A stretch of DNA of 64,000 nucleotides from Phallusia mammillata (lineage: Eukaryota; Chordata; Ascidiacea; Phlebobranchia; Ascidiidae). The translations under genes were made by a program, and so were the position numbers. The notes under the pieces are model-generated. The model had not been told where the DNA came from and ran no database searches. It saw only the letters and a list, made by a program, of their open reading frames with translations. Location of the stretch: NCBI GenBank assembly GCA_003260075.1, contig QLIY01000101.1, positions 1 to 64,000 of the forward strand, given 5' to 3'. Every line of letters begins with the position of its first letter. Positions within the stretch are counted from its first letter, which is position 1. Shown here piece after piece: positions 34,001-45,900 of this stretch.

Positions 34001-37000
34001 AATGTCCTAAGAGCTGCGATGTCCGACAGTTTAGAGGATTGTGCCACAAGGTAAGATGGTTGTTTATTTGTGAAATAGGTTTAAAGTATTGGAGACATTT
34101 GGTTTGGTGTTATTTTAAGGTTTATAGCACTGCTAACAGCTTGTATGTATTGTGGGTCAAAATGTAAGTGTTTGTTATTTTTGTGGATTAGTTTAAAAGT
34201 GAAAACAGTCTTGGGATACCCAAGGTTTTTAACTTTGTAACATACAAATGTGTGCATTTTGAGGTAGCCTCGGCACATGTCCCCCCCCCCCCCCCCCCCC
34301 CAATGTTTTGGAGCGCTCTTTGTAAGCATATATTCCACAATGTGATTTTTTAATGCATCGAACATAATCCTAGCGGTGTACTTCCCCCCCCCCGGGATAC
34401 CCAAGGTTTTTAACTTTGTAACATACAAATGTGTGCATTTTTAGGTAGTCTTGGCACATGCTATTACTAAAGGTTAGGTGATGAAGATAGTTGTTTTTAT
34501 AAGGCCTCCATATTACATAATATCATAGGCTCAGTTTTGAGGTAAAGTGTCAATGAATTGCTAAAATGTTTTGGAGCGCTCTTTGTAAGCATATATTCCA
34601 CAATGTGATTTTACTTTTTAATGCATTGAACATAATCCTAGCGGTGTTCTCTCTTTTTTATTGTGGAAAGCAGTATTAAAGCCTGAAACATTCATTTATA
34701 AATGTGCAATTTTTTAGTGTGAAATAAGCATTATTTTTTTTTTTAAATGGTACATTTCTAAATATTGCAGACAGTTTAAATGTACACTAGCAATGCCTTT
34801 GTTGCTGTTATCAGTAGAAATGTTTATTTGACCCACACCCCCCCCCCGTACACTAGCAATGCCTTTGTTGCTGTTATCAGTAGAAATGTTTATTTAACCC
34901 ACAACATTTATTTATTTAAGACCGATTGACCTGTGTGTGTACTTAGTAGTAAATTGTGTGCTACGCCTACTTTGGGCGTTGGGCAAAACCACATCTGTCG
35001 TTACAAGTGATTTAAAACTAATTATTTAAATCTTAAACCTAAAAGTGAAGTAGATGAAGCTAAAACAGCATTGATTGTATTGATCTGCCAAGTGCAATGG
35101 ATTATTTTGTTACATCACTGTTGATTTTATTGTTTATAAATAGTGTTTACATTTTGAAACTTTCACTAAAATGTCAAAGCATTCAGGACCTAGTGGCCAT
35201 TAGCATATTGTCACTACCATATTAGTACCCCCCCCCCTTTATTGTTTATAAATAGTGTTTACATTTTGAAACTTTCACTAAAATGCCATAGCATTCAGGA
35301 CCTAGTGGCCATTAGCATATTTTCACAACCATATTAGAATATAAGTGGTTGCACTAATTAAAGAATTGGCTTGATTATGGTTTGCCAGGATTTAGGCTTA
35401 AAAATTCCATGTTCACACTTATTAAAGTTTTAAAAGGAAATGTTGCAATTATTGCTTTTAAAATCTAATTTAAGCTTTGGAACTCTATACAAGGACCTGT
35501 TCTAAAATGATTGACGAATATAACGACCCAAATAGACAAAAAAACGACATGCTTTATTATTCAAACGTTTTGGCAAATGCTCATGCCATCATCAGTGATA
35601 GTTGTCAAAACGTTTGAATAATAAAACAGGTCAATTTGCAGTCTGTTTGGGCCATTATATTTGTCATTAACCTTTTAAAGGTACAAAAAAATAAGACACA
35701 AAATTGTTGTCAGTCATGTCATATGTAAACAAATGTCTTTAATAATCCTTATATTAGAACTGTAACGAAATTTATAGTATTGATTTATTGATATTGTAGA
35801 CAGTTTCTGATTTAAAAGGTGGTAATGCTACTGTCCAGTGGTTGGATAAAGGCAGCTACAAAAGGCAAAAATCATATAATACTTGTCGCATAAAAAACTT
35901 ATCAATATATTTTATAGTTTTTTCCGTCGATGGCGTGAATGGGAACATTATCAGGCTGACCTTCTGGGTTATTCACTGACAGAACGGCAGTGTTTACATG
36001 ATTGGGCATTCATACACTCTCTCGCTCAACAGGTGGGTGGACTCTATTGTAAAATAGCGGTTAAATTTTACAGGTCATGCAATATTCATGTGGGCTTCAA
36101 TTTAAATTCCGCGCTTGATTAGTGTCAAGTTGGGCCAATTGTAGTGCAAATAGATTTTTTTACAATGGCTACTGTAAAATACAAGTGCATTCTTAACAAA
36201 AGAAATACGTGGTATTCGAGAAACACATATAAACAAATCTTGTGTACAATAATTTCATTGAAAATCCCAATTAAACTAAAGTGTTGTGTTATAAAATTAT
36301 GTAAAACTAGAGTTAGAATCAATTTTAATATTAATAATACCAGTTAAAACAATTTTCATTCCACATTGAAATTTTAGACTTTTGTTGGGCGGCATAAAGT
36401 ATTAACTAACTTAAAAAAGAATTAAAATTACCAAAACAAATGGTTGGCCCCCCCCCCAATTTTCATTCCACATTGAAATTTTAGACTTTTGTTGGGCGGC
36501 ATAAAATATTAACTTAAAAAAGAATTAAAATTACCAAAACAAATGGTTGTCCCCCCCCCCTTGCTTAGCTTGTTCATTATAACTTCATAGTGATTCATTT
36601 AGTTTGACCTTTTATATGCCCCCCCCCCCAAAATAGGGTTTTTATTGTTTCATTTGATGATGTTTTTAAGTGATGAAAAGATTTGTGGTAAAAACACTTA
36701 GCACATTACTCTAGTTTATTTTCAAATACTTATTCAAAGTTTGTGTTGTCATGCACAAAATAGGCTTGAGGGTTTAACCCTACCAACATAGCGGTTGTTT
36801 ATTGATCCTTGTAATAGTTTAACCTATAACATGCAAGTGTTTGAAATAACAGCTAACGGTGCATGTGCGGTCCCAACGGAATAGCACTAATTATTGTTGT
36901 TGATTGCCTGCAGGCCATGCTACAATGCTGCACACTGTGGGTGTTAAGTGAATGTTTGGCACTGTTTATTGCTTAGCTTGTTCATTATAACTTCATAGTG

Positions 37001-40000
37001 ATTCATTTAGTTTGACTAGCCTTTTATATACTGTAATGGGTAACCTAGTTTCTTATTTAACCTATTTTCTTGTAGTTTAAAGGCCTTGTTCATTTCTTGT
37101 TGGCTCAGTGGTTCTAAAGCTTTCTTTAGAAAGTTCATAATGGTCCCTTTGCTATTATCACATAGACTTGCAATCCAAAAAGCACAATGTATTTTTTACT
37201 GAAAAACACTTTGTTAATTGTCCAAAGACAGTTTGTGACATCACAGATAAAACATCTGTTGCACCGACAATTGCATTTTTTTGATAATTGTCATTGAATT
37301 AATAGTATCTCACTTTACATACAATTATAGAAGTATTTTAAGCTCTTCTTAGCAGTCCATCCGAAAATGCTTTATGAGTTTGAGAAACGCTGTTTTATCT
37401 GCTATTGTTTTGCATGGTCAAACCTTTAATGTAAAATCATACAACTTTATGGCAGTTTCATCCACAAAAAGCATTGTAGCATATACATACGCTTAAGACT
37501 GCTAGCATATAATGACGTAGGCCAGTCGTTCTCAAACTGTGCGTCGCGACACCGTGGTGCACCCCCCCCCCGCATATACATACGCTTAAGACTGCTAGCA
37601 TATAATGACGTAGGCCAGTGGTTCTCAAACTGTGCGTCGGCGACGCCGTGGTGCGTAGCTTTAATTTTCCAAGGGCGTCTCAGAAAAGTTTTGTTTTGTG
37701 GCTTTTTGTTGTTGTATCAATAAACCCAACTTTAATAATAAGTTTCCTCATTAACTTTTATTTGCTGGTGCGTCGCAAGTCCAGAAAACTTGTCCAGGGG
37801 CATCGCAACAAAAAAAGTTTGAGAATCACTGACGTAGGCCGAAACATATTGCTAACATTAATCCCATTTAGCAAAAACAATCAATCTTATAGTATGTTTT
37901 GCTATTGTGATGCCATAACAGGAAATTAATTGCCTGGGCCCTGGGGCAATAGGCAATAGGTTTGTCAAAATGCCTGGTTTTTGTGGCTGTCAGCTAAGCC
38001 TGGGGTGTTATTTTGTCAGTAGCACAACACTACTATATTAAGGATATCTTTTTTCATGCTGTGTTGTGTTGCTACAAAGTACGAATGTGTGTGTATTGGT
38101 TAGGTTTTTTCTGTGTGTTTGTCTGTGTCAAAAAAATGTTGTACAAAACTGTTTTTGAGTTTCAAAGTATTTTATTGATTCAGCCTATATTAGGACATTG
38201 TATAACATTTGTCATTGAATCAAAGCACAAAAAAGAAATACTTCGGACCCTTCTGTTTTTTTGATAGCCTTCCTACATTGTGTAAAAAATACATTTGATT
38301 AAAAAGTGTTGTTTTTCTGACAGAAAGAAATTTTCAGGAAATACTTGATCATCTATTGACAAAAACACATGACTTTTAAGACCCAAATGCATTATACAGT
38401 TACAACTTTTATAAATCCCCTAAATTGGGTAGTGCTGGGCAATGTACATTACATCATTTAAAAACAAAAAAATCTAGGCAGACATTAATTTCAATGTGTC
38501 AAATAAATGAGCAGCTGTTTTTGTCGCCTGTCTTAGGCTTTATCATACACTTTCCATTTGAAAACAATTAATAAGAATTATAGTCAAGTAGCTGTGTAAA
38601 CCAAGCTTAAAAAACACTTTATAATACTTTACCCAGTGGTTCCCAACCTTTTTCAACAAATTCCTTCCTTAACCATTCAAAACCTTTTTTGTCCTTATTA
38701 TACTACATAGTAGATGCTAAACCATACAAAAATCATTTAAAAACGGGCCTTTCATTAACTTTACAGGTCATATTCCTAGAGCTCAGGTGTCTATTCACAA
38801 ACCATATTTACAAATTAAAGTAAATTCCTCCCCTGTTGGTAACCACTGATTTAAGCAAAAAGAGCCTTTTACTAAAAACATAAAGTATGAAAGTGCTATA
38901 TATATATATGTATATATATACATATATTTTTAGTTTAAAGCGTATGACACAATTATAAATGTTTCTTGTTTAGTGTTAGTTAAATTTAGGACACCATTGC
39001 AAGTTTATGATTGTGCTTGACACATAAAAATGTCAACGCAGATGCTGTGACTAAAACATGTGATATCGCAAACACAGTGTCATTGTGATGTGTTGTACAC
39101 ATTAGCTATCGGCATCAGCATAATTCTATTGTTATTTGATACACGAAAAGTACAATGGTGTCATGGTATTTCCACCAATTCAGTAAGGATTTATTACCAA
39201 GCCTATAATAACACAGTTAAATGACCCTTGTGTCCTAACTTTGCCAGAACAGTACATTTTTCTGCTTCTGTTTGGGAAAAAAATGCCCATAGCATTAATT
39301 TTGCTTACACTACTTTTTTTCAGCCCGGTGCGTCGTTAGAACATTGTCACATCTTTGTGTTGTGTCACATTCTACGCAGACCCATAATTGTTTACGGGAT
39401 CAAATACCTAAAGAGCTTCAGGGGTGAAACACTAGGCTTTGCCAAATTTCAAGGTAAGTTTTAAACCCAAAATTACCACATTTTTTGTAAAAATCAATTT
39501 CATGCAGAATTCCAATGTGAAAATGTTTCATTAAAATTAAGCCAATGTTTATGAAAGGCTTAGGTGTAATAGAAAAGTGCAAGCTGGCATGTATGAGTTC
39601 AGAGCATTTGATTTATTTTTAAAACCCTCTTTCTGTTGACGTAGGTGTGTATCTGCCATTTCTGTGGGACGAGTCTTTCTGCTACACCAGCCCTATCGCA
39701 CTGGGATACACAAGAGGCCACTTTACTGCTCTTGTTACCATGGAAAACAGCATGAAGGTAGAGTCAATTTATTGATGAAACACAGTTACAACTTAGCACA
39801 AAAGTTCGCATGAGAATGTTAGAACCATATTTTGAACTTTGTGTGTTACCAAATGCTGTCTTAACTTAACATAACAGTCATGGAAAAATGTTTTGTGTTT
39901 TTGCCTATATTGTGTGCTCTAAAAAAACTGTATGTACCTAAACCTATAGAAGAACGTAACCTGTAGCTTATTTGCTAACAACTCATGCGTCTAGCCGGTA

Positions 40001-41806
40001 AACTGACGGTGGAGGTCAACGTGTGTTTGCTTTTCCACTTTAACTTGTTGACATTTTGTTAATTTCGCACTCAATGCCCCTTTTGTTGTACACTTAATAA
40101 CAGAAGTCTAGAAACTGTTCAAAGCAAAGCATAGGGCTAATGTTAGTGTGCATAACTTCATGACCGCTTAAGCTAAAGATTTCTTCACAATTTGAAAGTA
40201 AACCATAGTGGAAAATAAAAAGGCTTTAGGTCTTTCCGAATTGATGCTTATGTCACATAAATTTAGAAGGGTTTACAGATTTAAATGGCTCGCTTACGGT
40301 AGTTCATAAACTATTAATAACAAAAAAATGAACCTAACCTATGGGGTTTGTCAATTTTCAGAACATCTGTGCGACCAGTCGACACCGTTTTCAGCCATTC
40401 AACACTGTTAAGTATCTTCCCCTTGTGGACAGCGACGGAAAGATTCTGCCCATTCATTTCACCACAAGAACAGAGGTGTGTTAATCCTATATGATCCACA
40501 ATCAATATGTCAGCCTTGAATTGTGGTTTGTCATATGTGTGACAGACCAATACCTAAACTGTGTGCTAAGTACTGAATCCATGTTGGTGAAGTGGGGTTC
40601 AACCACTAAAATTAACACAGTCCAAAAAAATTCTAATTTTGTTTGAGCAATTTTGCAGTGTATTGTATGGGGAAGGTTTAAAAATGCAAGGAGTCCAATT
40701 TTGAGTTAGTTTTTTGTACCCCCCCCCCGTGTATTGTATGGGGAAGGTTTAAAAATGCAAGGAGTCCAATTTTGAGAAAGTTTTTTTGTGTAATACTCCC
40801 TGGTAATATCATGTATTACATAGGTATTATTAAAAAAGCTATACTTGTGGTAGGCTCATTAATAAGTAACAAAATTCAAAGGCATTAGTAGGAGTTGTAT
40901 GTAAAATCTTAGTTTACACAAACTCAAAATGTCGGAGACCCCCCCCCCAGGCTCATTAATAAGTAACAAAATTCAAAGGCATTAGTAGGAGTTGTACGTA
41001 AAATCTTAGTTTACACAAACTCAAAATGTCCAAAGAGTTATTTTTGTTGTGGTATAAAGCATTTAATTTGTACTGTTGTGTTTCGTAAATGCAAACCAAT
41101 AGGTACCGTTTTTCTAAACTAGTGGTACGCAACAGCCTTTCAGGTGGTATGCGAGTAGCTTTTTGCTGTACATAACTAAAGCCAGATCAAGAATTGCAAC
41201 CCAATTGATCAGCCCTGGTTTTGGCCAGAACTCTTGTCTTCGACATTATTTTTGGAATTGAACATGGATGGTTGTGAAATATGCTGAACTGGTCAAAAAG
41301 GTTACACCACCCCCCCCCCATCAAGAATTGCAACCCAATTGATCAGCCCTGGTTTTGGCCAGAACTCGTGTCTTGGACATTATTTTTGGAATTGAACATC
41401 GATGGTTGTGAAATATGCTGAACTAGTCAAAAAGGTTACACCTAGATCTACCCATTCAAACAGGTTATAGGCGGTACGCAGTGATAGAAAATGTCGTCAG
41501 GTGGTACGCGATCGGTATAAGGTTGAGAACCACTGTTCTAAACATTACAAGTAGATTTATCCATTGTTATTCCCAGTTTCAACTTATTGTTTTAAATAAC
41601 AGGCTGGAAGTGAGGAACAAAGACGTGAAATTCTTCACGAGTGGCTTGATTGTCACATGACTGAGTGTGGATCTTTAGTTGCCGTGCAACGACCTGGCAA
41701 GCGACCTTCGTCAGTGACAAGATTGGTCGACGAGTGGTTGGATCACTATCGTCATCTGTCGTTTCGACGCTTAGGCGAGGAGGGCCATTCGGACGATGAA
41801 GACTAA
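30201..41806 (+). CDS. ZRANB1: ZRANB1/TRABID, OTU-family deubiquitinase (whole locus)
   Basis: TRABID cleaves K29-, K33- and K63-linked ubiquitin chains and acts in Wnt signalling. Coding exons: 30201-31088, 31495-31675, 32159-32349, 33158-33311, 33574-33645, 33849-34050, 35918-36032, 39324-39453, 39645-39757, 40362-40475, 41603-41806. All phases agree and the sum is 2,364 nt (787 aa plus stop), against 708 aa in human; the extra length is in the linkers between zinc fingers and before the ankyrin region. Start: ATG at 30201 is the first ATG of the frame (the frame also opens at an upstream TTG). Stop TAA at 41804-41806. Allelic duplicates across poly-C runs lie in introns 1, 3, 6, 7 and 10 and at the exon-1 donor (31088 versus about 31230); none adds a complete extra exon. 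Confidence 0.96.
31495..33645 (+). CDS. ZRANB1: ZRANB1 exons 2-5: ankyrin-type ubiquitin-binding region
   Basis: Exon 2 ends NWLFIKACIG, matching human DWLFLNACVG. Exon 3 (32159-32349) encodes NRPSAFDIGHTLVHLAIRFQ, nearly identical to human NRPSAFDVGYTLVHLAIRFQ. Exon 4 (33158-33311) has RREIASSIRTKKGDF, and exon 5 (33574-33645) ICDLPPSIQKLLFNELLDQD. This is the AnkUBD that helps choose K29/K33 chains in known TRABID. Intron 2 contains a hAT-like MITE with a perfect target duplication. Confidence 0.94.
31899..32078. mobile_element. hAT-like MITE, complete, perfect target duplication
   Basis: It starts CAGTGGTGGGATTCAGCC and ends GTGAATCCCACCACTG. The 8-bp flanks TGTATGTC (31891-31898 and 32079-32086) are identical. 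It is in ZRANB1 intron 2, and gives the clearest full-length example of this family here (180 bp). Confidence 0.88.
32385..32500. repeat. Fragment of the 'cagtgtgcactgtctgcag' repeat, inverted
   Basis: The segment 'gacagtgcacactgtttt' and 'aaggtctcattagtgc' is the reverse complement of units in the array at 45180-46190. Confidence 0.5.
32686..32950. repeat. 'gatgatg' hairpin repeat, ZRANB1 intron 3
   Basis: It contains 'ctacatacagat', 'ccaaatagatgcaaaaag', 'catgctttattatt' and an inverted CTGATGATGACATAAGC. Its left part is duplicated across the 10-C run at 32726. Confidence 0.55.
33849..41806 (+). CDS. ZRANB1: ZRANB1 exons 6-11: OTU catalytic domain and acidic tail
   Basis: Exon 6 carries the catalytic cysteine in LWNRSAGDCLLDSVLQATWG (human LWNRTAGDCLLDSVLQATWG). 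Exon 8 encodes HILRRPIIVYGIKY and SFRGETLGFAKFQ. Exon 9 carries the catalytic histidine in ALGYTRGHFTALVTME. Exon 10 has YLPLVDSDGKILPIHF. Exon 11 ends in an acidic EEGHSDDED, like the human acidic C-terminus. Both catalytic residues are present, so activity is expected. Confidence 0.96.
34195..34700. repeat. Allelic duplicates and gaps, ZRANB1 intron 6
   Basis: Sequence 34200-34280 recurs from 34394, and 34302-34382 recurs at about 34566-34650, around a 21-C run (34281-34301) and a 10-C run (34384). This is two small contigs of one allele followed by the longer contig of the other. Confidence 0.6.
35482..35680. repeat. 'gatgatggcat' hairpin repeat, ZRANB1 intron 6
   Basis: The minus strand has CACTGATGATGGCATGAGCA then TTTGCCAAAACGTTTG; a second 'caaaacgtttgaataataaa' follows at about 35610. 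Same family as 55457-55735. Confidence 0.55.
37616..37831. mobile_element. hAT-like element, perfect target duplication
   Basis: Ends CAGTGGTTCTCAAACTG and GTTTGAGAATCACTG, flanked by ACGTAGGC on both sides. Its first part is also present before the 10-C run at 37562, showing the other allele carries the insertion too. Confidence 0.85.
38634..38848. mobile_element. hAT-like element
   Basis: Ends CAGTGGTTCCCAACC and GTTGGTAACCACTG. The inverted relative is at 46765-46983. Target duplication is unclear. Confidence 0.7.
41120..41535. mobile_element. hAT-like element in ZRANB1 intron 10, perfect target duplication
   Basis: Flanked by TTCTAAAC at 41112-41119 and 41536-41543. The left terminus is TAGTGGTACGC (first base mutated), the right GGTTGAGAACCACTG. 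An internal segment of about 130 bp is doubled across the 10-C run at 41309. Confidence 0.8.
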
Positions 41807-42266
41807 TGATCGATTAATTTGGTTGCACTAATTTTCGTGTTTGGACATAATGTTCCAACTTAATAAGGTTTTCGTTGTGAGTTTGTTTTCTGCTGTGTGA
41901 TTTTTCTTTCCTTTTTTCACTCTTCCGTAACAAGGATATTCTGATTTTGCACGACTTTTTTTCGTAACCAGATTTCGGCAAAAAAATTGACCACCTAACG
42001 GCAGGGTTATATGCAAAACGTATCTGTTGTTTTCTGTTTAAAGTTTCAATTCACAAAAATATTACAATTTGGCACTAAAAAAATTGAGATTTTCTGGAAT
42101 ATCTTTGTTTTTCACTGTGCTCACTTAATTGCAAGAAAGCCGCTTTTGATTGATACTTTCGGTTAGCGTAACCCTGACTTGTTCTGCTGCCTCTAGTGGT
42201 GGTGAAAATACGTTTTTTTGACATTTCTGTGAGTTTATCGTGGTACAAATTGCTCAATCACTGAAT

Positions 42267-42272
42267 AATAAA
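42267..42272 (+). terminator. Possible ZRANB1 polyadenylation signal
   Basis: AATAAA about 460 nt after the ZRANB1 stop; the nearest canonical signal on that strand that I noticed. Confidence 0.45.
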
Positions 42273-42365
42273 ATCATCAGGCTTTCTGTAACAATTCTCA
42301 GACAATGATTTTGAAAAGGCGAAGAAAAAAAGGACAGCGTTTCGTCCATTTTTTATAGTAATACT

Positions 42366-42371
42366 TTTATT
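42366..42371 (-). terminator. Possible DDRGK1 polyadenylation signal
   Basis: Minus-strand AATAAA about 565 nt after the DDRGK1 stop. Confidence 0.4.
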
Positions 42372-42934
42372 GCACATTATCTGTTTAACAATATTGTACA
42401 TTTGCTATAATTGTGCACAAAGACAGCAAACTGCATTTTCGATCTTCTGATAAACAAATCATATGGAACAATACACAATTTATTAGACCCAAATGGTTTG
42501 TTTTTGGGAACTGTTGTATGCCGTGATGTAGATTTTTGAAAAACAAATTTTGACTGTCTGTCTGTTTTTTGGGAACAAGAAACTTAACAGCATAATTTAA
42601 AATCTTATACAATGGACTACACCAAGTTAATATACCCTTCCCATAAAATCCACTAAAATACATTTAGAATGGATTGTACTTGAAACTGATTAAATTTCTT
42701 AGGGTGTATGCACTTAAATATTGTTTGTTTGTTTGTTTTAGACTATTTCATAACTGCTTTGGAAATGGTATTAAATTAATATGTTTTAAGTCCCTGTGCA
42801 TAGTGATTTGTGTTGTGCAGTGGTAAATCACATCAACAATTGTGCACAAACAAATCGTTGTTCTGTCCACCAACAAACAGAAAAAAATACACCCATACAT
42901 AAAACGACAACAAAACCGACAGTCTGAAACCTTA

Positions 42935-45900
42935 TCACGAAGTGCTTGACAGTGTAAGAGTTTGTTCTGCCTTTAAGTTAATAAGAGAGTTGCTTGCTTG
43001 GGCCAGTTCTGTAATGGAAACTCTGCCTCGTTGCTCAACAAATTCAGCAACTGCTTTCAATTCTTCAGTGGAAATGTAAATAAATTTTCCTCTATCATCT
43101 ATGACACCTAAAATAATCAATATTTTTTATATTAATGTACCACAATAGACCATTGGCATGTTAGTGTAAAATTTAATTATTGCTAAAGTCAGAGGTAATA
43201 AATCTCAAAATAGGTTCACCAAAATGATAACTTTAGTAATAGATTAAAACCATTAACAGCATGGCTTAAACTGACGATTACTGTTTGCCTTTTTAACTAT
43301 AACCCCCCCCCCTGATTAAATTTCTTAGGGTGTATGCACTTAAATATTGTTTGTTTGTTTTAGACTATTTCATAACTGCTTTACCCCCCCCCCTGCACAA
43401 ACAAATCGTTGTTCTGACCACCAACAAACAGAAAAAAAAATACACCCATACATAAAACGACAACAAAACCGACAGTCTGAAACCTTATCATGAAGTGCTT
43501 GACAGTGTAAGGGTTTGTTCTGCCTTTAAGTTAATAAGAGAGTTGCTTGCTTGGGCCAGTTCTGTAATGGAAACTCTGCCTCGTTGCTCAACAAATTCAG
43601 CAACTGCTTTCAATTCTTCAGTGGAAATGTAAATAAATTTTCCTCTATCATCTATGACACCTAAAAATAATCATTTTTTTTATATTATTGTACCGCAATA
43701 GACCATTGGCATGTTAGTATAGAATTTAATTATTGCTAAAGTCAGTGTTAACAAAATCTTAAAATAGATTGACCAAAATGATAACTTTAGTAATAGATCA
43801 AAACCAGTAACAGCATGGCTTAAACTAACGATTACTGTTTGCCTTTTTAACTATAACACAGTAACATCAATGGTTGATAAAATCCTTGGTAAAACAGAAT
43901 CAGTCAGTTTAAATAAAGGAATATATATTTCGCCTATGTGCCATCATCAGTTCCTGGAAATTTATATAAAAATGAGTGCTTAAACAAACACATTTTCTTT
44001 TTATATCGATTTGTATTTCGATTTCCAGAAACTGATGATGCCACATTAGCGAAATATATATTCTTTTATTCAGTGGTGGGATTTAACTCTTTTGTCAGCC
44101 GGTTCTTTCACAAAACTAATATATTTCAGCCGGTTCTATTACAAAATGTCCATTGACAGTAACCAATAATGCTAACCGGTGTGCTGATCTCATAAAATTT
44201 CGCGAGATGGTTCTATAGAACTGGTGCGAACCGGCTGAATCCCACCACTGCCTTTATTTCAACCGACTGATTCTGTTTTACCAAGGATTTTAACGTCTAT
44301 GGTTTTAAAAATAGGTTGTTAACCCTTTTCTAATTGAAAGGAAACATTTTGTAAAGCTATTAGTTATTATTGAGTACCCAGTCAATTGTAGTTCTATGGT
44401 ACTATAATTAACACAGACATTTAAAGACAAAATTAAACAAACATGCTATGCAGTTATTGTTTAGAGAGAATATAAGAATAAATACACGAGTAATGATCTA
44501 CTGGGCTAGGAGCGTGCAACCTTTATTATAGAGGAGCCAAATATACTTGATTAGGGCTAAAATTATGTTTCCAGTTAGACATTTCCATGGATCATGTCTT
44601 GTACCTGTTAGTATTCCATCCTTTAACATTTCTTGTACTCTATCAATTGCTTGTTGTGTCCTAAGACCAAAATGTGAGGCCAAATCTTCTAAGAGGACAA
44701 CTTTATTTTCCTACAATTTACAAAAACAATGTTTTTAGACCATTTACACCGGTGATATAAATGGGGCGTTACAATTTATCTTATTTTTTCACAAATAATA
44801 TCTTCTATCTGTATATTATGTAGGCATTTTTACTATGCCTATGGTCGCGGTAGTCGCAAATCTGACCCCCCCCCCATATTATAATAAAAACTGCTGGAAG
44901 AGCTAAAAATTTGTTGATACATTGTGCCTGGCAGCAACAATTTATTCATTTCACACATTATTTAAAATAAAAATGAACAAAATCAAGCGAATACCTTGAT
45001 ATAGGTGACAAACTCCTGAAGCAGGTTCTGTGATTGTTCCTCGGATGTTATATCAGCTTGACCTTCTTCTTCCACTGAGAACATCTCCTTCAGCTTGAGG
45101 TACTCTTCATGTTCCCTTCTTTCTTTTTCCTCCTGAATTTTTCGTTCTTCTTCAGCCTGAAACGAAAAAGGTCAATGTAAGAATGCCACTAGCCAATATT
45201 GTCCTAGTCCTGTAACCAGCTGCACTGATGGGACCCTAACAGTCGTAACAGTGAACACTGTTTGCAGCTTGGCCATTGTGAGCAAGTTTCCCCTGTGGTT
45301 TATGCCCAGCTGTGGCATCAAACAGAACTGGTGAGGCATGGCTTTTTAGTCTGTTACTTCCAACAAACTTGAGTGTCTATAGATAGTTACACTAGCCAAT
45401 ACGGACCTTTTTTGCATCACCAACTGCACTGATTAGACATAATAGGGCAAACAGTGTGCACTGTCTGCAGCTAATCGTTTACTGGTTTGATGCATTAACA
45501 TTGATGCTGTGACACTGAGCCGACAACAGTTTGGTTATCAAGCAGTGGCTTGTCCGTTGTAAACAAGTTTCCTATGTGGTTAATGCCCAGCTGTGGCCCA
45601 CTAACAGAAATGGTGAGGCATGGTGTTTCTGCCTGTTGCTTCCAACAAACTGGAGTGCTGAAAAACCTTCACTAGCCAATATGGTCTTGTCACCAGCCAC
45701 ACTGATGAGACCTTATAGATCGAAACAGTGTGCACTGTCTGCAGCCTACTTATCATTTATTGACTTAATGCTTTTATATTGGTACAGAGAAAATAAGTTG
45801 ACACCATTTTGGTTCAAGGTAGTTGCTTGGCCATTTTAAAGACGTTTCCTCTGTTGTTTATGCCCAGCTGTGGCACCAAACAGAATTGGTAAAGCATGGA

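Larger units (their letters stand above)
36033..39323. other. ZRANB1 intron 7 (3.3 kb)
   Basis: No exon is supported. It holds allelic duplicates around 10-C runs at 36448, 36551, 36619 and 37562. A 58-bp islet (36561-36618) between two runs copies 36966-37029. Two hAT-like elements (37616-37831 and 38634-38848) and an AT dinucleotide tract at 38897-38933 complete it. Confidence 0.6.
41807..42934. other. Convergent 3' intergenic region of ZRANB1 and DDRGK1
   Basis: The region contains the ZRANB1 3' UTR and the DDRGK1 3' UTR. A plus-strand AATAAA is at 42267-42272 and a minus-strand AATAAA at 42366-42371, so the two transcripts probably end about 100 bp apart. Confidence 0.55.

Noticed and set aside
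43498..43660. Tandem duplication of the DDRGK1 terminal exon as alternative splicing
   Set aside because: The copies are joined at 10-C runs, differ synonymously and include the stop codon; an unmerged allele is simpler.
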